Shown here piece after piece: positions 1 to 5,078 of a stretch of DNA of 6,840 bases. The first letter of the stretch is position 1. Each line of letters starts with the position of its first letter. The notes below the pieces were generated by a model. The model searched no databases and was not told the DNA's origin. It saw nothing but the letters and a program-made list of their open reading frames with translations. Both the position numbers and the translations under genes were made by a program. Origin of the DNA: Syntrophomonas sp. (GTDB lineage Bacteria > Bacillota > Syntrophomonadia > Syntrophomonadales > Syntrophomonadaceae); contig JAQVXF010000059.1 of the NCBI GenBank assembly GCA_028709355.1, forward strand, positions 1 through 6,840, given 5' to 3'.

Positions 1-579
1 GGCGATACTCCATAGATTATCCCCTGGTTGGATGACATATAGGGACACCCCCGCCGGTGCTGCTGCCGCAACCGCAGCTGGCGCGGGGGCCGGACCCGGA
101 ACTGGGACCGGGATACTGACCGTGGCGGCTCCGGCGGCAATCTTGAGAGTTTTACCGGCGAAGAGAACATCACTGCTTAATCCATTGAGGGCCCTCAGCT
201 TGTCTACCGTGGTGTTGTGCCGTTGGGCGATGTTCCATAGGTTATCTCCTGGCTGGACCACGTACAGTGCAGTTCCCGCCGGCGCAGGAACAGGCGCGGG
301 CGCGGGCGTTGTGACCGAGGCGCTGACTTTGGTGGAGGTTATTCCCGCTGGGGTGTTCGAGCTGGTCAATTTCAAAACTTGCCCGATCTGTAGGCTGTCC
401 GACCCCAGCCCGTTAAGCTGCTTGATCTGATCAACGGTCAGTCCATTGGCGGACGCAATGTTCCACAGACAATCACCTGATTTGACCACATAAGAAGCGG
501 GCGCAGCTGCAACCAGACTGCTTCCCGCCAAAATTACGAACAATATAGTCAATACGCCTATCCGCGCTGTTCTTCTCAT
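1..579 (-). CDS. Secreted LysM-repeat protein, N-terminal part (3' end outside the window)
   Basis: The visible 193 residues begin with a typical signal peptide: basic MRRTAR, a hydrophobic stretch at about 7-24, and a likely signal peptidase I site after AAAPA near residue 28. Three LysM peptidoglycan-binding repeats follow: 30-72 (YVVKSGDCLWNIA), 106-148 (YVVQPGDNLWNIA) and a third starting at 181 (YVIQPGDNLWSIA) that runs off the window. They are joined by Ala/Pro-rich linkers at about 91-104 and 155-178. LysM domains bind N-acetylglucosamine-containing glycans, so the protein should be cell-wall or spore-envelope associated. A catalytic domain such as NlpC/P60 or a 3D domain may follow but is not visible. 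The start at 579 is preceded by GAAGGG and AGGG (595-585). Repeat 1 has Cys37 where most LysM domains have Thr, Ser or Asn. The gene lies 88 bases after the PHP gene on the same strand, and I see no convincing terminator or promoter between them. Confidence 0.87.
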   Translation of the reverse strand, partial: MRRTARIGVLTILFVILAGSSLVAAAPASYVVKSGDCLWNIASANGLTVDQIKQLNGLGSDSLQIGQVLKLTSSNTPAGITSTKVSASVTTPAPAPVPAPAGTALYVVQPGDNLWNIAQRHNTTVDKLRALNGLSSDVLFAGKTLKIAAGAATVSIPVPVPGPAPAPAAVAAAAPAGVSLYVIQPGDNLWSIA

Positions 580-667
580 TGTATCCCTACCCTTCTTTAA
601 CACGTAAAATGGTCCCCTCTTCTTTTTCTATAATACGAATATAAAATCCTGCTTGGAGCGAAAATAA

Positions 668-1495
668 TTATTGACAATTTTGATGGTAGTTACGGATGAT
701 CCCCATGGTGGAAGAATCGATACCCATACTACCGAGTTTGGTCCGGCTCTCCGGGCCGGCGCCATGGAAATCGGAACCTCCCGTGATCAAAAGATTGCTG
801 CGTTGAGCCAGAGCGCTCAACTCGCCGATCTGGGCAGGGGTGTGTTCCGGGTAATATACCTCCAATCCCTCGACTCCCATGGCTATGATCGCATCGATTT
901 TGCTGGTCGACTTGATCAATCCAGGATGGGCCAGCACACTAAGGCCGCCAGCTTTTTTGATGAGGTGGATGGCTTCAGCGGGCGAGATCTTATATCGCGG
1001 CACATAGGCCGGACGATCCCGCTCGATGTACCGGTGAAAGGCGTCCGCCTCGGTGCGGGCATGACCTAGTGCGACCAACGCTCTGGCAATGTGGGGGCGG
1101 CCGATGAGCTGCCCGCTGGCAAAGGAGCGCACCTGATCCATGTCTATGCTGATCCCCAGTTGGTTAAGCCGGGCAACTATCTTCTCTGCCCGGGCGATGC
1201 GTTCGCTGCGGATATCGGCCAGGCGATCCGCCAGGTGCTTATCACGGTCAGAGATGAAATAGCCAAGAATGTGGGCTTCATCTTGACCAAAATCGGTATT
1301 TATCTCGATCCCCGGGATTAGCTCCAGCTTTATACCCTGAGTGCGGATAAAATCCTGGGCCGGTTCCAATCCGGCCAGGGTATCATGATCGGTGATGGAC
1401 AGTCCGGTCAATCCTTGTTCCGCGGCCAGGCTTATTATTTCGACCGGGGTCAGTACTCCGTCTGAAGCGGTGGTATGTACGTGCAGGTCATACAT
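668..1495 (-). CDS. PHP-domain metal-dependent phosphoesterase (TrpH/YciV-like)
   Basis: This 275-residue protein has the full PHP-family set of metal ligands: the HVH motif (H5, H7) with D12 in TASDG, D36 and H37 in TDHD, E64 in GIEIN, H75, H190 in LAHPG, and D242 and H244 in SDFHG. The family includes E. coli YciV/RNase AM and a Chromobacterium 3',5'-nucleotide bisphosphate phosphatase, so hydrolysis of a nucleotide or RNA-end phosphate is plausible. The exact substrate cannot be read from the sequence. The DNA polymerase PHP domain and histidinol phosphatase are less likely given the stand-alone length and the RPHIARAL segment with helical insert at 98-165. I chose ATG 1495 because AGGGGAGAG (1511-1503) lies 7 bases before it and the protein then opens directly on MYDLHVHTT. 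An in-frame ATG at 1546 would add 17 residues, but its only SD-like GGAG lies 12 bases away and close to the predicted transcription start. The gene follows the spoVS terminator, so it is probably a separate transcription unit. Confidence 0.9.
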   Translation of the reverse strand: MYDLHVHTTASDGVLTPVEIISLAAEQGLTGLSITDHDTLAGLEPAQDFIRTQGIKLELIPGIEINTDFGQDEAHILGYFISDRDKHLADRLADIRSERIARAEKIVARLNQLGISIDMDQVRSFASGQLIGRPHIARALVALGHARTEADAFHRYIERDRPAYVPRYKISPAEAIHLIKKAGGLSVLAHPGLIKSTSKIDAIIAMGVEGLEVYYPEHTPAQIGELSALAQRSNLLITGGSDFHGAGPESRTKLGSMGIDSSTMGIIRNYHQNCQ

Positions 1496-1562
1496 GCAGA
1501 TACTCTCCCCTAGGTGGATTGGTTCATCAGCATGGTAATAGTCCATGGATCGTTGCTACTCC

Positions 1563-1594
1563 ATAAGTATACTTATTTTGCCCGAAAAAGTCAT
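1563..1594 (-). promoter_or_regulatory. Candidate PHP-gene promoter with -10 inside a 14-bp palindrome
   Basis: On the minus strand ATGACT (1594-1589) is followed by a 17-base spacer and TATACT (1571-1566), matching the sigma-A hexamers at 4/6 and 5/6. The -10 box lies inside the perfect palindrome ATAAGTATACTTAT (1563-1576), a possible operator for a dimeric repressor. The predicted transcription start near 1559 leaves a leader of about 65 bases before ATG 1495. The promoter is a pattern match only. Confidence 0.4.
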
Positions 1595-1667
1595 TTGCCG
1601 AGCCGTCGCTGCAGTTATTTTCCCCCCTGACCGGTTTATATTATTATTAGGGACGATAGGTGCAAGC

Positions 1668-1695
1668 AAAAAAACCTGCTGATTAAGCAGGTTTT
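1668..1695 (-). terminator. Intrinsic terminator after spoVS
   Basis: Read on the minus strand, AAAACCTGCT (1695-1686) pairs perfectly with AGCAGGTTTT (1680-1671) across a 5-base loop, and the T-run continues to seven Ts (1674-1668). It lies about 40 bases after the spoVS stop codon and separates spoVS from the PHP gene. The T-run is on the minus-strand side only, so it acts in that direction. Confidence 0.88.
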
Positions 1696-1735
1696 ACATC
1701 AAAACTCGGTATCTATGTATCAACAGGAGGTCGGG

Positions 1736-1996
1736 TTACCTGGGTTCAACTATCAGCTTGATGGCAGTTCGCTCTTCATTGTCGATCATGATGTCAGTAA
1801 AGGCAGGGATGCATATCAGGTCCATACCGCTTGGTGCTACGAATCCCCGGGCTATAGCGATGGCCTTGATGGATTGATTGATCGCGCCCGCCCCGATGGC
1901 TTGAATCTCGGCGGCCCCTTTTTCTCGCAGCACTCCGGCTAAAGCACCTGCAACCGAATTGGGGCTGGATTTAGCTGATACTTTGAGTACTTCCAT
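1736..1996 (-). CDS. spoVS: Stage V sporulation protein S
   Basis: The 86-residue product has the length and sequence of SpoVS, a small Alba-like nucleic-acid-binding protein. Its start MEVLKVSAKSSPNSVAGAL and the core AIGAGAINQSIKAIAIARG (about 34-52) are characteristic. In Bacillus subtilis SpoVS is needed to pass stage V of sporulation and affects septation; its molecular role is unclear. Homologues also occur in some non-sporulating bacteria, so the gene supports but does not prove spore formation. The start at 1996 has GAGGGAGG (2011-2004) 7 bases upstream. The gene follows ymdB by about 150 bases, as in the conserved rny-ymdB-spoVS cluster, but has its own promoter candidates, including a sigma-H-like one, and ends at a strong terminator. 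It is therefore likely a monocistronic unit induced at the onset of sporulation (inference). Confidence 0.97.
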   Translation of the reverse strand: MEVLKVSAKSSPNSVAGALAGVLREKGAAEIQAIGAGAINQSIKAIAIARGFVAPSGMDLICIPAFTDIMIDNEERTAIKLIVEPR

Positions 1997-2065
1997 ATAG
2001 TAGCCTCCCTCAATAATAAATACGCTTCAACAATGTAAAATGTAAAGGTTGCTTTGTAGGACTAT

Positions 2066-2100
2066 ATTCTAAATATATTCACTAAATCCTTCTTTTTCAA
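2066..2100 (-). promoter_or_regulatory. spoVS promoter region: overlapping sigma-H-like and sigma-A-like elements
   Basis: On the minus strand GAAGGATTT (2092-2084) fits the sigma-H -35 pattern RnAGGAwWW exactly. After 11 bases comes TTAGAAT (2072-2066), which fits RnnGAAT except for the first base. The same stretch also holds TTGAAA (2100-2095), a 17-base spacer and TATATT (2077-2072), a good sigma-A promoter with 5/6 matches in each box. B. subtilis spoVS is known to be sigma-H-dependent. Sequence alone cannot say which is used here. Either start would give a leader of about 60-70 bases. Confidence 0.6.
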
Positions 2101-2145
2101 GAGCAGCAATGGAATCTTTATATTATATTGGTAAATTTTACTCGT

Positions 2146-2928
2146 TTACTCTATCACTTGCGAGAATCTTTCGATACTCACCGCCGCACGGCTATCATCA
2201 TCGACACCGATGATTACACCCTGCATCTGCGCCTGACCCCCCGCCACCTCGAAGCGGGCAGGGCGGCCGGTGAGAAATTTCTCGATAATCGGTACGATCT
2301 CCATACCTAGAATGGAATGGGTCGGGCCGGTCATACCCAGGTCAGTTATGTAAGCAGTTCCCCTGGGCAGGATTTTCTCATCCGCGGTCTGGACATGGGT
2401 ATGGGTGCCCAGCACCGCTGTTACCCGTCCGTCCAAGAAATATCCCATGGCAATTTTCTCAGAGGTTGCTTCCGCATGCAGGTCGACGATGAGGTAGTCA
2501 GCCGATTCGCTCACATCATTTAGGATATCAGTGACCGCTTGAAACGGGCAATCGAGCGGGGGCAGGAACATACGGCCGGAAACATTGATGACCGCCACCT
2601 TTTTGTTGAATCCAGCGCTGTACACGTGATAACCTTGGCCGGGGCAGGGTCCGGGGTAATTGGCCGGCCGAATCAACCGGGGTTCATCATCAATGAAACC
2701 GAAGATGCTTTTGTTGTCCCAAACGTGATTGCCCATGGTCAGAACATCTATCCCTGCGCCCAGTAATTCATCCCTGATTTCACTGGTCAAACCTCTTCCC
2801 CCGGCTGCGTTTTCGGCGTTAGCGATAGTAAAATCGATATCTTTCTGCTGCTGCAACCTAGGGAGCAGTGTTTTGATTATCTTCCTTCCTGGCCGGCCTA
2901 CGATATCTCCCAGTACTAGTATGTTCAA
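2146..2928 (-). CDS. ymdB: YmdB-family metallophosphodiesterase, TTG start
   Basis: This is a calcineurin-like phosphodiesterase of the YmdB / TIGR00282 family. In B. subtilis YmdB hydrolyses 2',3'-cAMP and other cyclic nucleotides and influences biofilm and motility choice. With a TTG start at 2928 the protein is 260 residues, close to the 264 of B. subtilis, and begins with the family start (M)NILVLGDIVGRPGR. Dinuclear-metal ligands are visible: D8 in GDIVGR, E39 and N40 in NAENAAGG, N67 and H68 in GNHVWD, H151 in VDLHAEATSEK, and H176 and H178 in GTHTHVQ. GGAGG (2942-2938) lies 9 bases before the TTG. An in-frame ATG at 3015 would add a basic 29-residue tail atypical of the family, has no good SD, and sits where the predicted transcript begins. 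The gene lies after rny, as in B. subtilis, but a terminator and a promoter lie between them. Confidence 0.95.
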   Translation of the reverse strand: MNILVLGDIVGRPGRKIIKTLLPRLQQQKDIDFTIANAENAAGGRGLTSEIRDELLGAGIDVLTMGNHVWDNKSIFGFIDDEPRLIRPANYPGPCPGQGYHVYSAGFNKKVAVINVSGRMFLPPLDCPFQAVTDILNDVSESADYLIVDLHAEATSEKIAMGYFLDGRVTAVLGTHTHVQTADEKILPRGTAYITDLGMTGPTHSILGMEIVPIIEKFLTGRPARFEVAGGQAQMQGVIIGVDDDSRAAVSIERFSQVIE

Positions 2929-3019
2929 ATTCGCTTTCCTCCGTGTTCGAATTGGTTCCTTGGACCCCTCTGTGGTTTTGACTCGGCAGGTGCTTTCTCC
3001 TGTTCTTTGGGTCATGGAA

Positions 3020-3028
3020 ATTATACCA
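3020..3028 (-). promoter_or_regulatory. Extended -10 promoter candidate for ymdB
   Basis: TGGTATAAT (3028-3020) on the minus strand matches the extended -10 consensus TGnTATAAT exactly. No recognisable -35 lies 16-18 bases upstream, as is tolerated at extended -10 promoters. Transcription would begin near 3013, giving a leader of about 85 bases before the TTG start at 2928. It sits downstream of the rny terminator, where a new promoter is expected. Confidence 0.5.
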
Positions 3029-3072
3029 TACCGGCTATCCTGCCCGAGCGCTCATAGCCTACCGGATATTTA

Positions 3073-3167
3073 ATCAAGCCCGGCCCGCCGATTCAAAAGC
3101 CCGTCGAATTGTACCTGCACACAATTCAACGGGCTGATGTAACGACTTCTTCCGGGCCTGGCTTGAT
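3073..3167. repeat. Nested inverted repeat directly after the rny stop codon (outer arms)
   Basis: ATCAAGCCCGGCCCG (3073-3087) and CGGGCCTGGCTTGAT (3153-3167) form a 15-base inverted repeat with one mismatch, starting at the base after the rny stop codon. It encloses the inner hairpin at 3098-3135. The AGCCCG of the inner arm could also pair with CGGGCT of the outer arm, so other folds are possible. It could be a compound 3' stabilising structure or a small palindromic repeat unit. Confidence 0.6.
3095..3135 (-). terminator. Strong hairpin and likely terminator after rny
   Basis: On the minus strand AGCCCGTTGAATTGT (3135-3121) pairs with ACAATTCGACGGGCT (3112-3098) around an 8-base loop: 15 pairs, with one G-U wobble and no gap. 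It is followed by TTTT (3098-3095) and then GAATC. On the plus strand the wobble becomes a C-A mismatch and no T-run follows, so minus-strand action is favoured. The T-run is short, so it may also work as an RNA-stabilising 3' stem. Confidence 0.65.
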
Positions 3168-4715
3168 CTATTTGGCTAATTCTACCGAACGGGTCTCCCG
3201 GATGACCATTACCTTGATCTGCCCAGGGTAATCCAGTTCTTGTTCGATCTGGCGGGCAATATTTTTAACCAGGGTTATCGTCCCCAGGTCATCAATCTGT
3301 TCTGGCTTGACGATGATCCGGATCTCGCGGCCGGCCTGGATGGCGTACGACTTGTCGACGCCTTCGAAACCATTGGCCAGGGTCTCCAGTTTCTCCAGTC
3401 TTTTAATATAGGATTCCAGGGTCTCTCGACGGGCTCCCGGACGGGACGCTGATATAGCATCAGCCGCTTGAACCAGGATGGCCTCGATGGTCTGTGGCTC
3501 CACGTCGCCATGATGGGCTTCGATACCGTGGATGACCTCTTTGCTCTCCCGGTATCTACGGGCCAGATCGACACCGATCTCAACGTGGGGTCCCACCACC
3601 TCGTGATCCACCGCTTTGCCGATGTCATGCAACAAACCGGCTCGCTTGGCCAGCATTATATCCACGTCCAATTCGGCCGCCATGACTCCAGCCAGGTGTG
3701 ATACCTCGATGGAATGCTTTAAAACGTTTTGACCATAACTGGTGCGGTATTTCAGGCGCCCCAGCAGTTTTATCAATTCTGGATGGAGACCGTGCACACC
3801 CACCTCGAAAGCGGACTCTTCGCCCACTTCCCGCAACTGTTGATCGATTTGGACTTTGGATTTCTCAATCATCTCTTCAATCCGGGCTGGATGAATCCTT
3901 CCATCCGATACCAGGCTCTCCAGGGCCACCCTTGCGATCTCCCGGCGGACCGGATCGAAGGATGACAATATAACTGCCTCCGGTGTATCATCGATGATCA
4001 AGTCAACCCCCGACAGGGTTTCGAAGGTGCGGATATTGCGTCCCTCACGGCCGATAATGCGGCCTTTCATCTCATCGTTGGGCAGTGCCACCACGGATAC
4101 GGTGGACTCCGATACCACATCGGCGGCACATTTCTGGATAGCCAGGGAAATTATATTGCGGGCTTTCTTATCGGCTTCTTCCTTGGCTTCGTTTTCTAAG
4201 CTTCTGATCATGACAGCAGTTTCCTGCCGGATCTCATTTTCTACATTAGCCAGCAGCAAATCCTTGGCTGCCTCGCTGGTCAGCCCCGACAGTCGTTCCA
4301 ATTCCTTCAACTGCTGGGTCAGGACCATCTTCACATCCTCCTGCGACTTGCCAACATCCTTTTCCTTCTGCAGCAGGACCAGTTCCTTTTTTTCAATATT
4401 CTCAGTCTTCTTGTCCAGTAGTTCTTCTTTTTGCAGGACCCTTCTCTCCAAACGGTCAAGGTCCCTGCGCCTGTCCCTCAGGTCTTTTTCGGCTTCTTGC
4501 CGACTCTGGTGAATCTCATCTTTGGCTTCCAGTAATAGTTCCTTTTTTCTGGCTTCGCCTTCCTTGGCGGCCTCGTCTACTAGGCGTGCCGCATGCTCTT
4601 CGGCTGATCCCAGTTTGCTCTCGGCGATGTTCTTACGGCCGAGGTAACCGGCACCCAAACCGATGACTAGAGCTAGAAATAAATAGACAAAATATTCAGC
4701 TGTTATCTCTTTCAC
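3168..4715 (-). CDS. rny: Ribonuclease Y
   Basis: RNase Y is the membrane-anchored endoribonuclease that starts mRNA decay in many Firmicutes and takes part in the degradosome-like network. At 515 residues it is close to the B. subtilis protein (520). In order it shows one N-terminal membrane helix (about 8-25), a long charged coiled coil (about 32-190), a KH RNA-binding domain (about 204-270, GxxG loop GREG at 222-225), and an HD domain (about 332-425) with H334, the catalytic pair H363-D364 in LLHDIGK, H401-H402 and D419. A conserved C-terminal region ends the protein. Its start is odd: GTG 4715 is the only ordinary start codon available, but it lies inside a perfect SD, and the codon at proper spacing is ATA (4706-4704); see the separate entry. 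The N-terminus is therefore uncertain by 3 residues. The gene is probably driven by the promoter at 5050-5078 and ends at the hairpin after its stop. Confidence 0.97.
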   Translation of the reverse strand: MKEITAEYFVYLFLALVIGLGAGYLGRKNIAESKLGSAEEHAARLVDEAAKEGEARKKELLLEAKDEIHQSRQEAEKDLRDRRRDLDRLERRVLQKEELLDKKTENIEKKELVLLQKEKDVGKSQEDVKMVLTQQLKELERLSGLTSEAAKDLLLANVENEIRQETAVMIRSLENEAKEEADKKARNIISLAIQKCAADVVSESTVSVVALPNDEMKGRIIGREGRNIRTFETLSGVDLIIDDTPEAVILSSFDPVRREIARVALESLVSDGRIHPARIEEMIEKSKVQIDQQLREVGEESAFEVGVHGLHPELIKLLGRLKYRTSYGQNVLKHSIEVSHLAGVMAAELDVDIMLAKRAGLLHDIGKAVDHEVVGPHVEIGVDLARRYRESKEVIHGIEAHHGDVEPQTIEAILVQAADAISASRPGARRETLESYIKRLEKLETLANGFEGVDKSYAIQAGREIRIIVKPEQIDDLGTITLVKNIARQIEQELDYPGQIKVMVIRETRSVELAK

Positions 4716-4965
4716 CTCCTCGCTGCTGATTTAATACTACAATTCCGGCTTCCATAGCAAAAGCCGAGTATAAACCCGGCTTAAAAAGTATCCCGCCTAT
4801 CCAGTCATCGCGGACCATTGGCTCAGCGCTTTCATGCCAGAAAATCGCCCCACTATTGGTCCTAATTGCTGCAACAACCCTTTGCTTAACCAAATACAAA
4901 TCATCAATTCTATATTCAATCAAAAACAAGCGTTTATTTAAACTGTTAAGACAGCTAAACCTCAC
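4696..4965 (-). CDS. Possible small protein of unknown function between recA and rny
   Basis: A frame of 89 codons starts at GTG 4965 and ends at TGA 4696-4698, overlapping the 5' end of rny by 20 bases; its stop lies 5 bases after the candidate ATA start of rny, as if translationally coupled. I recognise no family. In favour: over roughly the last 55 codons purines dominate the first codon position and G alone begins about four in ten, as in real genes, and the product is not of biased composition ([32 protein letters not shown]). Against: there is no SD before GTG 4965 or any nearby alternative start, the first third is AT-rich, and a terminator-like hairpin lies within it (4761-4782). It occupies the place where many relatives carry recX but shows no RecX features. 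It may be a genuine small gene, a gene remnant, or an RNA leader that happens to be open. Confidence 0.38.
   Translation of the reverse strand: MRFSCLNSLNKRLFLIEYRIDDLYLVKQRVVAAIRTNSGAIFWHESAEPMVRDDWIGGILFKPGLYSAFAMEAGIVVLNQQRGGERDNS
4712..4720 (-). promoter_or_regulatory. Perfect rny Shine-Dalgarno overlapping the GTG codon; ATA at ideal spacing
   Basis: AGGAGGTGA (4720-4712) is complementary to nine bases of the 16S rRNA tail. The annotated GTG (4715-4713) is part of it, so it has no room to act as its start. The codon 8 bases after AGGAGG is ATA (4706-4704), which would give a protein beginning (M)TAEYFVYLF, 512 residues long. No ATG or TTG is in frame before the membrane segment, and a stop codon lies 18-20 bases upstream of the GTG. 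Confidence 0.65.
4746..4782 (-). other. Three-segment alternative hairpin in the rny leader
   Basis: Read on the minus strand, AAGCCGGG (4782-4775) pairs with CTCGGCTT (4768-4761), eight pairs including one G-U, around a 6-base loop, followed by TT to make CUUUUGC: terminator-like. The same CGGCTT (4766-4761) can instead pair with AAGCCG (4751-4746) across a 9-base loop. The two hairpins exclude each other, an arrangement like a terminator/antiterminator, about 30-65 bases before the rny start. If the small frame 4696-4965 is real, this could be chance within coding sequence. Confidence 0.35.
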
Positions 4966-4996
4966 CGCATACCAGCATTGACAAAATATATATGTT

Positions 4997-5054
4997 AAAA
5001 AATCTTTACCTGGCTAAGTAGCGAGACATCTTTTCAGAGCCTTATAAAGATTTT
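4997..5054 (-). terminator. Candidate recA terminator with long loop
   Basis: On the minus strand AAAATCTTTA (5054-5045) is a perfect complement of TAAAGATTTT (5008-4999), with six Ts at 5002-4997. The 36-base loop contains a further GGCT/AGCC pairing (5041-5038 with 5015-5012). The stem is AT-rich, so termination strength is uncertain. It begins about 20 bases after the recA stop codon, where a terminator is expected. Confidence 0.5.
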
Positions 5055-5078
5055 AGTCAGTTTGATAAATAGTGTCAA
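5050..5078 (-). promoter_or_regulatory. Sigma-A promoter overlapping the recA stop codon, reading toward rny
   Basis: TTGACA (5078-5073) is followed by exactly 17 bases and TAAAAT (5055-5050) on the minus strand, 6/6 and 5/6 matches to consensus. The recA stop codon TGA (5077-5075) is inside the -35 box. Transcription would start near 5043, giving a leader of about 330 bases for rny. The -10 overlaps the first arm of the presumed recA terminator, so this promoter's own transcripts would lack that arm. Confidence 0.65.

Noticed and set aside
32..430. Plus-strand open frame rich in Ala, Gly and Thr
   Set aside because: It is the complement of the Ala/Pro-rich linkers and LysM repeats of the minus-strand gene, which has a signal peptide, domains and an SD.
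600..667. TATTAT/TATATT as a LysM-gene promoter
   Set aside because: No -35 hexamer at suitable distance for either, and no recognisable sporulation sigma-factor pattern.
671..1321. Plus-strand frames opposite the PHP gene
   Set aside because: The minus-strand protein has every PHP metal ligand, so the plus-strand frames are shadows.
1496..1546. N-terminal extension of the PHP protein from ATG 1546
   Set aside because: Its SD-like GGAG is 12 bases away and close to the predicted transcription start, while ATG 1495 has a strong, well-placed SD and gives the family N-terminus.
2026..2033. Spo0A-box-like TTGTTGAA on the minus strand in the spoVS leader
   Set aside because: It differs from TTGTCGAA at the important C and lies well downstream of the promoter; an 8-base near match is expected by chance.
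2122..2127. Perfect TATAAT on the minus strand between ymdB and spoVS
   Set aside because: No -35 at 16-18 bases upstream and no TGn extension; AT-rich surroundings make it a likely chance match.
3275..3628. Minus-strand frame of 117 codons in another phase
   Set aside because: It lies inside the HD and C-terminal regions of rny, which are fully conserved in the rny frame.
3994..4512. Plus-strand frame of 172 codons, very rich in Ser and Phe
   Set aside because: It is the antisense of the Glu/Lys/Arg-rich coiled coil of RNase Y; such frames are a known artefact of charged helices.
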